A stretch of 64,000 nucleotides of DNA from Cheiracanthium punctorium. Its lineage: Eukaryota > Arthropoda > Arachnida > Araneae > Cheiracanthiidae. The stretch is taken from assembly GCA_038373885.1 (NCBI GenBank), contig JAWZYV010013274.1:682001-746000 (forward strand). The letters run 5' to 3'. A model generated the notes under the pieces. It was not told the DNA's origin and ran no database searches. It saw only the letters and a program-made list of their open reading frames with translations. The first letter of the stretch is position 1, and every line of letters starts with the position of its first letter. The translations under genes and the position numbers were made by a program. Below, piece by piece: positions 1-11,960 of this stretch.

Positions 1-780
1 ATATTTACAAAACTTTTTTTGTAATTTTACGAAACACAAAATATTTCTATCAAACTGTGTAGGAGCTTCGGAATTCCACTTTCAAATAAGAACTTTTTTC
101 TAGAGCAGAAACATTTCTGCTTCTCCGAACATTTTTTTTCAGCAACATTCAACGAGTGGTGGATGTATTTGTTGCCAATCCACACACAAAAGTCTTAGAT
201 TGAACAGAGTTTGTTAGGAAGAAAAGAAAAAATTCTGTAAACTTGCAAAGGATTTAAAAAGAAACACACTCGCGGCGGAATAAAATGAAATTTTCTTCGG
301 AATAATAAGTGAAAGTTAATGTCTTTGTATTTCCTTAAAAGAATTTTAACTATTTCTGTTGACACTCCGTGTCTAGTAAAGATAACACTACGATTATAAT
401 TGAATGCTGCTAGCGTATTTATAACCGAAAACTGCTTCTTTTAGCCGTATTCTCCGAGTTGCATTTTAAGATATTGATTTTTTATTTTCATTTTCTATCT
501 AAAAATGTTACATATTTTAAGCTTAACTATTCTCGGGTTGAAAAATGTCGACAAGTTAAGACTGATGTGGTCTTTTTTGAAAGTGCAAAAGTGCATTACA
601 CTAGATGTTGAAACAGATTAAACAGATTATTTCGTATGATTTTAAGACTCTAAACTAATTACAAATCCTTAGACAAACCTAGTGTTTGGACTTGAGATGG
701 TTTACTGCCAAAGTGTAATACCCGTTTAAGCATCAATTTCGCTATTGGCCAATTAATGACTGCTTAGATTAGCAAGACCG
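1..780. other. Unrecognised A+T-rich sequence
   Basis: No coding region, RNA gene, tandem repeat or inverted repeat stood out here. Homopolymer runs are short and no TIR pair could be matched inside the stretch. Confidence 0.5.
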
Positions 781-1840
781 GGGGCTCATTTTTGCCACAT
801 AACAAGCTTTCGGAAGTGTGACATCAAATTGACGTCATTCGCAACATGCTAATGTATGTTGGTATTCTGAAAGGTATGGTCAGGCCTCTCAATGGGTCCT
901 CTTTTTTTAAAATTCCTACCTTCATCAAAGTTTTATTTATAAAGTCTGGTATTTTAATGGTTTGATAGACGAAAACTTAACATCCAAAAAGAACATTTAA
1001 CAACTGTTGAAGAAGCAGAACATTTTACTCTATTATTTATAGAGGTAGGAATTTTAAAAAACGAGGATATATTGAGAGGCCTGTATGGTAGAGCTTTATG
1101 CCTATATCACATCTTGTGTTTCAACAAATCAGACAACACTTTAGTTTGACTGTTTTCCACAAAAGTTGGGTGAAAAACCTTGTGCTATATATATGTTCAA
1201 CATCCGCAACTTTTACTGCCACTCCGGGAAAAATTGGTTATTTCTTTTGACTCGTTCAACTTTTCCGACAGGCAAATCACAGGCAAGCAAATGGAGAGAC
1301 TGCGGTGACATCACAGATTCACTCATTCCCTTTCCCAGCCAAACCAGTTGAGTGAAATAGTCGAACAAGTTGAACTAAATAGTTGTTTGAATTGAAGATT
1401 GAATGTAACGAGAAGGTGCGATATGGGCATTAGGAGAATATTCTCCATACCGAATGTTTACAATCTTGTTTACGTTTCCACGGACTAAGAGGCTTTAGGA
1501 CGGTCATCGGGAAGCGGCAGACGGGCGAAACTGCGTCATCCTCTGAAAGGAAAATATGCGACCCCCTTTTAATAATTAACGGCACGGGCGCCCTCTGACG
1601 ACACACGTCGTAAGTATCTCCCGCGGGGTGCTTCCGTTGATATTTGTTTACGTTTCAGCTACTAGCAGACGACGCATGCGCCAAAAATTAATGAGTACGA
1701 CTCCCAGCGCCACCTTTTTGGCAAATTTCATTTAGTTCTTTCGCAATGCTTGGATGATTATCCTGAACCCTCTTAGTCTGTGGTTTCGAATATGTCCATA
1801 TTCGAATGTTCGCTTAAACGAATGCGGCAGAATAGAGCCC
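781..1840. mobile_element. Degenerate TIR DNA transposon, family 1 copy 1
   Basis: The left end starts GGGGCTCATTTTTGCCACAT and the right end, read on the minus strand, starts GGGCTCTATTCTGCCGCAT, giving imperfect inverted ends about 20 bp long. A second, shorter copy at 24915-25113 in the opposite orientation shares the left end and about 80 bp beyond it, including GTGTGACRTCAAATTGACG and ATGTATGTTGGTATT. That independent copy is the main reason to call an element. A MITE sits inside at 881-1083. No transposase is visible. The ends are loosely like PIF/Harbinger or hAT ends, but no target duplication could be fixed, so the superfamily is open. Confidence 0.55.
881..1083. mobile_element. MITE, 203 bp, with 6-bp target duplication
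   Basis: Ends are CAGGCCTCTCAAT and its reverse complement; the inverted repeat continues through an AAAATTCCTACCT block for about 40 bp on each side. It is flanked on both sides by TATGGT (875-880 and 1084-1089), a plausible 6-bp target duplication. The interior is non-coding. It lies inside the older TIR element 781-1840, so it is the younger insertion. Superfamily not assigned. Confidence 0.7.
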
Positions 1841-2264
1841 TTTATCCCAAGAAAACTGCCTAGGCTTTCAATCGAAACATTTATTTTCGTACTTATGTGC
1901 TTGGTTTCAAGAACTGTTTATAAATTCTCGTCGAATAAAGTGGACAACACAATGAAAGTTATTACTAACGCTGAGAAAAGGGAAATTTAAATAGCAGAGT
2001 GATGGTTGTGAATCGAAATCACTACCGTACGCTTCATAGAGATATGAATACAATGAGACGGCATTAGCTATCTGATAGTGAAGCCGAAACGGTAACCGAT
2101 CCTCTATATTGCTTAGACCACATTGCAATATGACTGTGTATTTCTATGGTGGCAGTTCCAATTTTAAAGAAGTAATGTCGCCAAAGTTGGCGCCAATAAT
2201 AATTACGTATTTGACATAACTGTAAAACTTATAACTGAATGCTGAGATTTTATATTTAGAACTA

Positions 2265-3757
2265 TCTAATATATAAAATTCTCCTGTCCCAGTGTTAGTC
2301 ACCTAACTCCTCCGAAACCACTAGACCAATTTTAATGAAATTTTCTATGTATATTCGTTAGGTCATAGAATAGGTTTTTAACTATGTCTCATACCCCTAA
2401 GTCATAAGGGCGGTCCACCCCAAAATGTTTAGCCCCCGAGTGCTATTCATTTCAATCAGGATTTCTGTGTAGACATTAGCGTGTCAAATCACTTTTCAAA
2501 TGTGTTTGCCAGATAATGTGGAGAGGGGGGGGAGAAGTTAATAAAATGTTCAAAGTCGCACAAGGTTTGCAATTTTTGATAAATGATCGCTAAATGTGGT
2601 GCCAAAACGCGACAATTTATTATAAATATATTTCGCGTATAGTTAGAAAACGCCTAGCGTATATTGTAAAAGAGTTTTATTAGGCGATTTTAATATAGAT
2701 TTCTATTCCGAAGAAGTTCTCTGTGGAACAAGAAAGGAAAACACGGTACACTCATGGATTAGGATACCCATTCCAAACAGCATTTAAAATGTCTTTGCGG
2801 TATAGTTGGAATATGCCTACAGGAAGAATATGCCTGGCGAAGATTGTAAAACATTTTCAGTAGGCGATTTTAAGATAGATTTCGATTCCAAAGATGCGTT
2901 TTATGGTACAAGAAAGAGTTGATTCCTGTTTTAACATGCCCACTCACGCCAACCTAAAAAATCCCCGTACTTTGGCGAGCTTTGCAGTCATGGGTCTCTG
3001 GGAGTTATGCACAAGTTTTAACGGTACTTACGTATTATCCCGGCGGTCCGGCAAGACAAGCAATTTTTCACCAAGATAAATGCCGGGCACAAGAAATTGT
3101 TGATGGTTTGGAATACGATTGTACGATAGGGTAAGTACCGTTTCAACGTTCCCAAAAGAACCAGATGAAAACTAAAGTAAACAAACTAGCGATAAACGCA
3201 CCAGTTAAGGAATCTGAAGACACTTGATTATTAAAACTACATTAATTGGCAATTCAAAATAAATAAAAATGTAACGGCATGCTTTACTTACATATTGTTC
3301 CAAATCGCCATTTTATTTCTAAATTACGATTGCCACATTAATGCAAAAAATCGTCATGGTAACTGCATATGTTTAATGATCGCCACCTTGGCGAGAGTCG
3401 AGGCGTTAAAGTAGGAATCAACATTAGAAAGACAAACCGGTACATTCATGGATTATGATGCACATTCGAAACAATATATAAAACGATGAAGTATATTTGT
3501 AATATACTTGGCGAAGATTGTAAAATAGTTTTAGTAGGCGATTTTAAGATAGATTTCGATTCCAAAGATGAGTTTTACGAAACAAGCAAGAAAAATACAG
3601 CACAGTCATGAATAATGATACACTTTTGAAACTTAATGGAATAAGTAAGAAAAATAGGGACAACGTATAACTAATGATACGATTTTAATATATACATAAT
3701 ATATATCGCACTATAATGTGTATTAAAAACCTGAAAGTGTTTCAGATTTTCATCCTT
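2265..3757 (+). repeat. Helitron unit A (5' end plus body)
   Basis: This unit aligns nearly end to end with unit B (4152-4329 joined to 15929-17266): 5' terminus, then a G-rich AGAGGGGGGG tract, then repeated blocks containing TTAGGCGATTTTAATAT and GATAGATTTCGATTCCAAAGA. It stops at about 3757, just where unit B runs on into the helicase remnant, so it lacks helicase and 3' terminus. Both units carry the same 8-bp-duplication MITE at the same position, so they share descent after that MITE inserted. Confidence 0.75.
3023..3139. mobile_element. Short MITE, family 2 copy A
   Basis: Ends are GGTACTTACGTATTATCC at the left and GTAAGTACC at the right, flanked by GTTTTAAC (3015-3022) and GTTTCAAC (3140-3147), an 8-bp target duplication with one change. 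It is the counterpart of copy B at 16490-16660 but has lost about 50 bp near its right end. The 8-bp duplication points to hAT-type mobilisation. Confidence 0.7.
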
Positions 3758-3889
3758 TTTTCTTTCCGAACATGTACCCTGTAAGGAAAGTATTGTAATC
3801 ATGAAAAAATTCGACTTCGAGATTTTGATGTATTAACACGTTTTGAGGTCTTCTCAATTCATTTATGCTATTTTTACGAGATGTATGTT

Positions 3890-3925
<36 letters not shown>

Positions 3926-4151
3926 TGAACACGATAGCTCCTAAACGGGGCATTCGATTGAGCTCAAATTGGATATATATGTTATAAACCACCATCGTAA
4001 GACCGACATTGATTTTGATGTGTATAGAACTTATAGTTTTTCTACTGGGCTACTACAAGGATTTCTTTTACATTATGGCTTATGGGGGGGAAATTCTTGA
4101 AAGTGCTCTAGCGTTTAAACGGTACATTCGATTGAACTCATATTGGGTATA
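3757..4151 (+). repeat. Copy of a 140-170-bp degenerate minisatellite
   Basis: From TTCCGAACATGTACC onward this stretch matches 10738-11030, including GAACACGATAGCTCCTAAA and the phrase CATTCGATTGAGCTCAAAT. About one and a half units are present; the second unit breaks at the internal Helitron start at 4152. The same repeat array lies inside the CACTA-like element downstream. A (TG)n run at 3895-3922 falls within the unit. Confidence 0.65.
3895..3922. repeat. (TG)n microsatellite
   Basis: An uninterrupted run of GT dinucleotides about 28 bp long. The related copy at 10880 has only a short GTGTGTGT tract, so the run expanded after the copies separated. Confidence 0.9.
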
Positions 4152-4329
4152 TCTAATAAATAAAATTCTCATGTCACAGTGTTAGTTACCATACTCCTCC
4201 AAAACGGCTCAACCGGTTTTAAAGAAATTTTATATGTATATTCGTTAGGTCTGCGAATATGATTTTGTCTCATACCCCTAAGTCACAAGGGCGGTCCACC
4301 TCAAAATTTTTAGCACCAGAGTGCTAATA
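4152..4329 (+). mobile_element. Second (internal) Helitron 5' terminus
   Basis: TCTAATAAATAAAATTCTC follows A4151, closely matching the outer 5' terminus at 2265; the shared region continues through CTCCTCCRAAACSRCT, TATTCGTTAGGTC and AAGGGCGGTCCACC. The unit is interrupted at 4329 by the CACTA-like element and resumes at 15929. There is no CTAG-type end just upstream, so this is not a simple tandem of complete Helitrons. Confidence 0.75.
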
Positions 4330-5419
4330 CACTGCAAAAAATAATCGTAAAAATACAGAACTATTCTGTCATTTTTCAACAGAAAAAAAATGTTAACAGA
4401 ATTTAACTATGCTTTCCACGTAAATTTGCTATATTTTATGTTATAAAACAGATATTTCAGAATTTCGTTGTTTAACGACATTTATCTGTAGCTGTGGCAG
4501 CGAACTAGCGAACCAACCAACCAAAACCGAACATCCATTTACGTACGAAGTGAACCTTGCTTTAATCAGCGTAAAGAATTGTCGGTTATTTATAAAGGTA
4601 ATTTTTTAAAATTATTACTTATATTTTCTGAAACCTTTTTGCTAAGAAATGTTGCTTTTCCAAAAATCTCATGCTTTAAAACATAACGACATTCTATCCG
4701 TATATAGTAGTGTATTTTAAAGCCGTTAAGCCTAATGTTTACAAACTATTTCTCGTATAAAACAATTAGTAAAGCCTGAATAAATTTAATTTTCTCGGTT
4801 CCTAATCATCACTCTCATTTTATTGAAGTATTTTACAGAAACAGTGAAATAGATATTAAACTTATGAGGTTCAAGAGGCATCGTATCGGTATAATAAAAT
4901 TATGTGTGCAGATTTACGATTGCAGCGTTAAAATACTTTGTGATTATATTCAATTCATGTTACTCTAGTTATATTTTTTTATGTATATCTGTAAAAAACA
5001 AACAGAAAAACACAAATTTTCAATTTTAAAATTAAAGTACTGATACGATTTCAGATTCATACGCCGCCGGGAAATTAGCTCATAAATTGTCAGGCAAGTT
5101 TAGTTTTTCTTTAAAAACCTGAAAAAGTAGAGCTTTAAGTTTGGAATAAATAATTTTACCCACTTTATATTTTCTGTCTGTAGAATGTTTTTTGGCATTC
5201 ATCACAGAATAATAATAACAATAAAAAGCTGTAACGAGTTTTGCTTTTATTATAAGTTTAGTACTTTTATTTAACACAAATTCCAAAGGGCCATATTAAT
5301 CATTTGTAATTTTGTGACGAGGCAGCAATACAAACCCAATTATCATATGCATTGAACCCTGCAATTAGTGTACTGATATTAAGAGATGTATTACCTATGT
5401 AATTAAAGTTGAAATTTTG

Positions 5420-5460
5420 AAAAAAAAAAAAAAAAAAAAAAACATTTAAGTTTTCCAGTT

Positions 5461-5503
<43 letters not shown>
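5420..5503. repeat. Poly(A) run facing a poly(T) run
   Basis: A run of 23 A (5420-5442) is followed 20 bp later by about 41 T (5463-5503). Together they could form a long A:T hairpin. Runs of this kind often mark retroposon tails, but no retroposon body was recognised on either side. Confidence 0.8.
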
Positions 5504-5506
<3 letters not shown>

Positions 5507-6517
5507 CCACCTGGAATTTTTCGGGTTGAACAAAATCCTAATAATCCTGTCAGTCGATAAAGTGTTTTTTTAAAAACTCATTTCACCCTTGAAGCTGTCA
5601 CCATAGTTTTGGGCTTTTTCTATGCAGAATTTAATACGGAACTGTATTTGATTTAATAAATGAACATTATTTATGCTAGGAGCATTGCTGCCAACATGTA
5701 ACGTTTAATGTAAGAAATTGATTACATTGTAAGATATAAATTTAATCGGCATTATTGAAAAATTTTTAGCAAGAAGTGTTTTTATTCAACAAAATTCTTA
5801 AAACAAAAATTTTTAAACTTTGCTACCTCAGTCACTAATGTTCAGCTAAATTATGCTTGTAAATTTATTAAATTGAGAACAGTATGAGATAAAGATACGA
5901 TTGATTTTTTTTGCTTATATAGCAGAAACTCCATTTTCTTTCTAACTTGTCATAGATACCACCATTTATTAATAGCTTAAATGTGTAAATTTGACTGTTT
6001 TTTTTATAAATGTATACTTTTGATACACAGAAATCTAAGTAATAATAAAAATGAATTTCTGTTTGTAGGTTTAGACCGTAAACAAATCCACAAAAATGGA
6101 CCAATCGGCCTGAAATTTTGCACAGATGTGTAAAATAATATAGAATAAATGATAGTCCACTTTAAAACTTTGAAAGTCCACCCGTTCCCAGAGTTTAAGA
6201 GATTTTTTTATGATTTCCACACAGAAAGCTTTCCGTAATTGTAACCCCCATAGTGAAAAACGTGTGAAATAAGCATCGCGTTTGTCATGTGTGGCAATTT
6301 TGCCGAATAAAATGTTTTAAATTCTTAAATAAGTAAAAATAAAAGAATAATATTGATCTTTTTTGTTAGTTTATTTTTGTATGGTTATTTTTTAAATTAT
6401 AATATGCCTGCATGCTTTTAATTATAATGTGCATGGGAAATCGGAGCAGGAATGAAATGTTTTGTATGCAAAATAATAAGGATTGAAGATTTCTGAGGCT
6501 AATATGTAAAACTTTTT

Positions 6518-7253
6518 GGGGATAATACCGTAAGCAGGTGCCCATCGCCAAGGGAGATGCGTCGCCAAAGCTTACTATATGTAACTAAACAATCCTGGCA
6601 GCGTTGCCAATCGAGATTAGCTATTCGGCAATCCTTCCGGCAGAGTTATGTTGTTTTATGATGTCATGAGAAACCATGCTGTTTGAAGGAAGCAGTCGGT
6701 TTATTATAGTGGTTTTCTGATATTTTTAAAGAGTGTTTTTAACATTTTATGAAAATATTTGCAGTATATTTTTTTGAAATCGTGCACCATTCAGGTTAAA
6801 TATGATTGAATATATGTATTTTTGAGTTGTTTGTGGGGAGTTGTATGTATGTGTGTGTAGGGGGCGGGGGAAGGCAGTCGGTTTATTTGAATGTTTTTCT
6901 ATTAATTTAAATCTGTGATTTTAATGTTTTAAGGGAAATTTTGCTGTATAATTATGTGCAGAAACATATTTTAGCATTTGAATATTTTGAAGGTTATGGT
7001 TTATTTATTTTTTAACGTGCCTAGAGCTAGTGCTTTGTTTATGTACATTTTGTTTATAATTGCATTTGAAATATGTCTACTAATGTTTTAATGTGTTTAG
7101 ATAAGTATATTGTAGTTTTGGGTTTATTTTTTTCCTTATGTGTCTACGTATGTTTATGTTTTGTTTGGCGCGAAAAACAAGTCACCAAGGTTAGACGTTA
7201 GCGACAAAAAAAATTCGCCAACCCAACCGGCACCCGCTTACGGTATTATTCCC
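6518..7253. mobile_element. TIR element, 736 bp, 8-bp target duplication
   Basis: The left end starts GGGGATAATACCGTAAGCAG and the right end, read inward, starts GGGAATAATACCGTAAGCGG; the inverted repeat is about 25 bp with few mismatches. It is flanked by AACTTTTT at 6510-6517 and 7254-7261. The interior is non-coding, with two similar blocks containing GGCAGTCGGTTTATT or AGCAGTCGGTTTATT. The duplication length fits hAT. It lies inside the CACTA-like element. Confidence 0.75.
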
Positions 7254-7740
7254 AACTTTTTAGTTTGGCGAAAAATAAAATGGCTGATATGCCATTGAGA
7301 AAGTGAGTTCTAGTGGTCTATTTATAATTTTAATTATCTGAGCAGAAATAATGCAGTTAAGGGATTTCAAGCGATCTATCTTTAGAATTTTTGCCAAATT
7401 GAGTAATTGATTTAAGTTGGGGGAATTCCACCAAATTTCAGAGAATTGAAATCATCGCATTTAGTACATCAGAGTTAATGATGAATAAAACACGTTATTG
7501 TTTATAATTTTAAAAAATGCTGCTACTTTTCAAATAAATTCCTGCTTTACTTTTCGATGATCGAACCATATAAGTGACAGATATTTCTCATTTTGATTGC
7601 TGTTAAGTCTATGCTTTGAATGATTCCCTGAAAAAAATCTTGCAAAATGGTGTATGTTGGCACTTCGGCAAGCCTTAGATTTGAAATTGGATATTATTTG
7701 AGACTGGTATATATAACACTGGTTGCATGTCCCCACTGGC

Positions 7741-7759
7741 TAGCGGGGGTACCCCGCTA
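7741..7759. other. Short G+C-rich palindrome
   Basis: TAGCGGGGGTACCCCGCTA is self-complementary apart from one extra G. It stands out because the surroundings are strongly A+T-rich. No function can be assigned. Confidence 0.5.
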
Positions 7760-9271
7760 ATATCATATTCATATACATTTTCATCTCACATTTGAACACT
7801 CTTAAAGAATAACAATCTATCTTATGACAAATTTAGGTATGTTAATTATTTATGACTTTCTTTTACAGATGTTGATATAAATTTATTTCCATTAATCAGC
7901 TTATAAAAATCATAACTGATTTTCATACGATGAAAAAAGATTTCTCCATAACTTGCTTTGGTTTTTTAGTAAAATTGGTATTTATAATTAACTGTATTGT
8001 AAGGATAAACATTTAATCTTTAGTTGATTTTTATTGTGTTCTGTAAGATTTTTGATAATGGAATGTTGGTAGGTATGTGTAGGAGGAAGAAAGAACATAA
8101 TTTTGATTGTTGTAATGCTTTAGTCACTTAATTTGTTTTTTCTTGTGATTAACTGGAAATTCTTGAAAAATCATCTTAAAGAATTATTTTCTTTTAAGAA
8201 ACAAATATAATCCCAGAAATTGTTATAAATACCAAAATAACAGCCCCAAGTGTAAAAAAGTGATCGTTTATGATATCATTGCTTGATTTGCTTTTGTGCA
8301 ATACCTTTAAATTTTTTGTGGCCTACTGTCTGCAAGTGATTTTTATACCTGCGTTTTAACATGCATAGGGGGAAGTGTCCTGTGATTTGATGGCTCAGTC
8401 AGATAAAGCTTCTTTCCAATAATGCAGCGTCAACTGTAATTGATGCAGGACGTCTCCACACTGGTGCATTTGGTAGGCTGAATACTGAACAGATATTTGG
8501 CCGAATTTTACTATATATTCAGCTGAATAATTTCAGAACGAAGAGAAAAAGGTATTTTTAGCAGATTTTTAAATCCATTTACAAATAATATGGCTTAGTT
8601 ATACTTCAAAATTTCATATTATAAAATATCCTCAGTCACTAAATTTTAAGCGGAGTGAAAAATAATCCAATATGTTTAATAATGGAGGATTTTTTCTGAT
8701 CCTCAATTAGAAACATAATTTTGAAAAACTGCTATGTTTTGTAAAACTCAAAGCATAATGCGATTAAGCATAGTTACCATATTAATTACATTTATCATAG
8801 CATATTTATTAAATTATTAATATTGCAAAATATAAGTAGGCTGCTATTTCTGTTTAACTTTGTAAAAGGTATTTTTTCATGACCAAGATTTTTTAGTTTT
8901 ACATATAATATACTGTTGTGTGTTTTACCTATGAATAATATAAAATGAATTTTAATTAATCTTTATTTAGTATTTCATTGCAAATTTGAAAAGTTATATT
9001 TTATTTACAATTAAAATGACAATTAAGGAAAGTATTGATTATGTGTGCATTTTATGCTGAAAGCTTTATATTAGCTTATATGTAGAATGATCCAAAACTT
9101 CAGGGACTGTGGGTATTCCCGATGACGAAAGCAAGTACCTAAAGTTAAATTGCTTGGAATGGATTCTCCCAACCCTACCTGTCCAAGTTGATTTATCCCA
9201 TGCCGTGTGGACGAACAGTGCTCACAGCTGCTACCTTCCAAAGTCAGTTGTCTTAGCTTGGTGACATAAAA

Positions 9272-9523
9272 ATGGCTTTTCTTGAACAGTGCTGTATCAT
9301 TAAATTCTGTCAGCAGTTAGGTAAAACACCAATGAGACTTTGGAAATGCTAAGAAATGTGTATGATGAATCTACCATGACGAGATCCAAGGTTATGAATG
9401 GCATCCGCATTTTAAAGAGGGCCGAGAATCCTTGGACAATGTTGGCCGACATTCGACTTCATGGAACACAGAAAATGTTTTATTGGTGTCTGAATGTGTT
9501 TGAAAAGATCGTCGCTAAACAGT
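9272..9523 (+). pseudogene. Mariner transposase N-terminal fragment
   Basis: Translation across three reading frames gives a mariner DNA-binding domain: MAFLEQ-IIKFCQQLGKT, then ETLEMLRNVY and TRSKVM, then ESL and RHSTSWNTENV, then KDRR-TV. These correspond in order to the paired helix-turn-helix region of Mos1- or irritans-type transposases. At least two frameshifts and two in-frame stops break it. The catalytic DDD domain is absent, so it is truncated as well as decayed. It lies inside the CACTA-like element. No TIR of this mariner could be identified; the subfamily is not assigned. Confidence 0.75.
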
Positions 9524-9746
9524 ACTGTTTTTCCATTTTGTTCTGTTCATAACGATTTTGACCAGAATAAGCGGAGACTAACTTGCTTAATACTAAACAA
9601 GGGGGGAGGGGGGCATAACTTTTTCAATCCTGTAATCTATCCTATCCTTTAAAAGCATTCATAACAAAATCAGGGTACTTTTGAAAGTGAACTAAAAGTT
9701 GAAATTTCGTCTTGACTTTAGATGATTTCATTTTCCATCCTCAAGA

Positions 9747-9830
9747 AAATATGACGGGTTAAAAGCTACAGCTCTTAACCTGTCATATTTCGTTGACAGG
9801 TTAAGTCAACTGACAGTGTGACTTAACCTG
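9747..9830. other. Two adjacent hairpins
   Basis: Hairpin 1 pairs 9747-9762 with 9775-9790 (16-bp arms, one mismatch, 12-nt loop). Hairpin 2 pairs 9797-9808 with 9819-9830 (12-bp perfect arms CAGGTTAAGTCA, 10-nt loop). Both arms carry the motif RGGTTAA. No gene or rho-type context applies; this may be a remnant of a fold-back element. Confidence 0.65.
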
Positions 9831-10737
9831 AGTAAGTGACAAGTTTTTCCATCTGAATGGAATGTACATTATTTCCATAAATGTGATTAATTGTGCTTAT
9901 TTTACTTAACTAGTTCTAGACTTATAAATGCGATCCATTATGTTTGATTTACTTAATAAACATTCAGTACTTATATAAAAAATTCCATTTTCTAGTTTTG
10001 TATTTCTCTATTTGTTTTATTGTTATCAGACATCAGAACTTTGGATATAGTGAACGAACCCCCAGAACAAGCGAGAACAGCTCTTCGCCATAAATCTCCA
10101 AAATTTCGCCCTCCCTGCGGGGGTGACTTCAAATCAAATCAAATTAATGAACAAAATTTGCTGGTCTCCAGAGGCTCACTAAAACCAGAGACATAACCAT
10201 ATGGTCGGGAACTTATAGTGTCATAGAGTATAAAAATGAAATCTTTTTTTTTATTTAGGAGTTTGCTGAGCAGGACAGTTCCAATGTCTGTGTGTTACCC
10301 ATAAGTTTTCACACGTTACAAGTTTTATGAAATTAATAATTAAATATAAAATGTTGCAGATAATTATATTTATTGTGTATATGTTCGTTTTATAAAAGGA
10401 TGTAAAGCAAGATAATATTGATACTTGATTTTTCAATGCTGAGTTATGAAAAAGGAGTTAAAAAAAGCAGTGACAGATGTCACACACATAACGGTGGAAT
10501 CGTCCAGCAAAATTTATCAAATATATTTAAAAATGTATCTGATTTTACTTTTTCTTTTTTTCAGAAATGTATCAATTTCCTTGCAGAGAGAAGTCCTGTG
10601 TATCTGTATTGCCATATTATTGTTTGGAAAAGATAATTTGTAATGTATATACTACTTTTCTAAAATAAAATACTTTATGGCATATATAATTTGTTGAAAA
10701 CTTTTACTAAGAAAAAAATTTATTTATTTATTATTAT

Positions 10738-11960
10738 TTTTTTTAACTTTTCGAGCATGTACCATGTTAGGAAAGTATTGTAATCATGAAAAAATTTGAC
10801 TTTAGAGATCTTGATGTATTTACACGTTTTGAGCTCTTCTGAATTCACTTATACTATTTTTAGAAGATGTATCTGTGCATGTGTGTGTAAGAGTGAACAC
10901 GATAGCTCCTAAATGGTGCATTCAATTGAGTTCAAATTTGGTATGCATATTATAGACCATTGCCACATGAACGTTCTTGATTTTGGTGTGTATAGGACTT
11001 ATAAATTTTTTACAGGGCTTCAAAGTGTGCTAGTGACTGAATGATGCATTCAATTGAGTGCTAATTGGTTATGTATGTTATAGGTAACGATCACATGACC
11101 TGCATAGATTTTGGTGTGCATAGAGCTGATAATTTGTTCATGGGCAGTGATCCATCTAGGATTTTTTTCAGATGAGTAAAAATACTCCTTAACCTTTTTA
11201 GAAGAAGTATTTTCTTTTCCAAACAAGTAATTAAAACAACAAACAATTATGCTAAATTTTCAAATACATAATTAAATTGCATTTGACACATAAATAATAG
11301 CTGATTATACATCTAGGTACATAAATGTCAGTTCAACAAAAACTAATACAAAAATTAGATTTTTAAAATTTAAAATCAGCAAATCATAATTATTTATCAA
11401 AATATACCTAATTTTATATGGAAAAGCAATGAGTAAAAACACGCATTCCGAAATTCTTAAGGCGTATTCTGAATTTCTAAGGTGTGAAATATACACATCT
11501 AGAGGTGTTATCGCATTCAATGTTCACGGGGTTGCAAAAAAAAAAAAAAATTCTCATACATAACGGCCTACAAATGGAAATCATTTATAGTGCGCTAGCG
11601 CCTAAATAGTGCATTTTAATAAAAGTTCATAGGTCACAGTCACACAACCTGTATAGATTTTGATGTGGGTAGAGCACATGTTTTGTACAGTGCTACAAAA
11701 TATTCTTGTACTTTATGGCGCAAATTCTTGAAAGTGTAGTAGCATCTAAAGAGTACTCAATTAGGTATGCATATTATAGGTCACTGTTTTGCACACTGTA
11801 CAGATTTTAATATGCGGAGTGCTTGCAGTTTTTTTTTTTTTTTTTACAGGGCTACAAAAAATTATACATTGCGGCCTATACACTCAAATTATTTGAAGTA
11901 CAGTAGTGTCTGAACACTACATTTAATTGAGCTGATTAAATTTATTTGAATGCTGGATAA
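10738..11960 (+). repeat. Degenerate minisatellite array inside the CACTA-like element
   Basis: Roughly five diverged units of 120-170 bp recur from about 10895 onward, each built of the order: TAGCRYCTAAA, a CATTCAATTGAGT-like block, GTATGCATATTATAG, then GATTTTGRTGTG and a CAGGGCTACAAA block. An unrelated A+T-rich stretch of about 430 bp (11150-11585) interrupts the array. The same repeat occurs at 3757-4151 outside this element. The CTCCTAAA-CGG-like core faintly resembles the Helitron 5' region, a similarity I could not test. Confidence 0.6.

Noticed and set aside
3750..3995. 81-codon ORF with a His-Thr run
   Set aside because: The run is the (TG)n microsatellite read on the minus strand.
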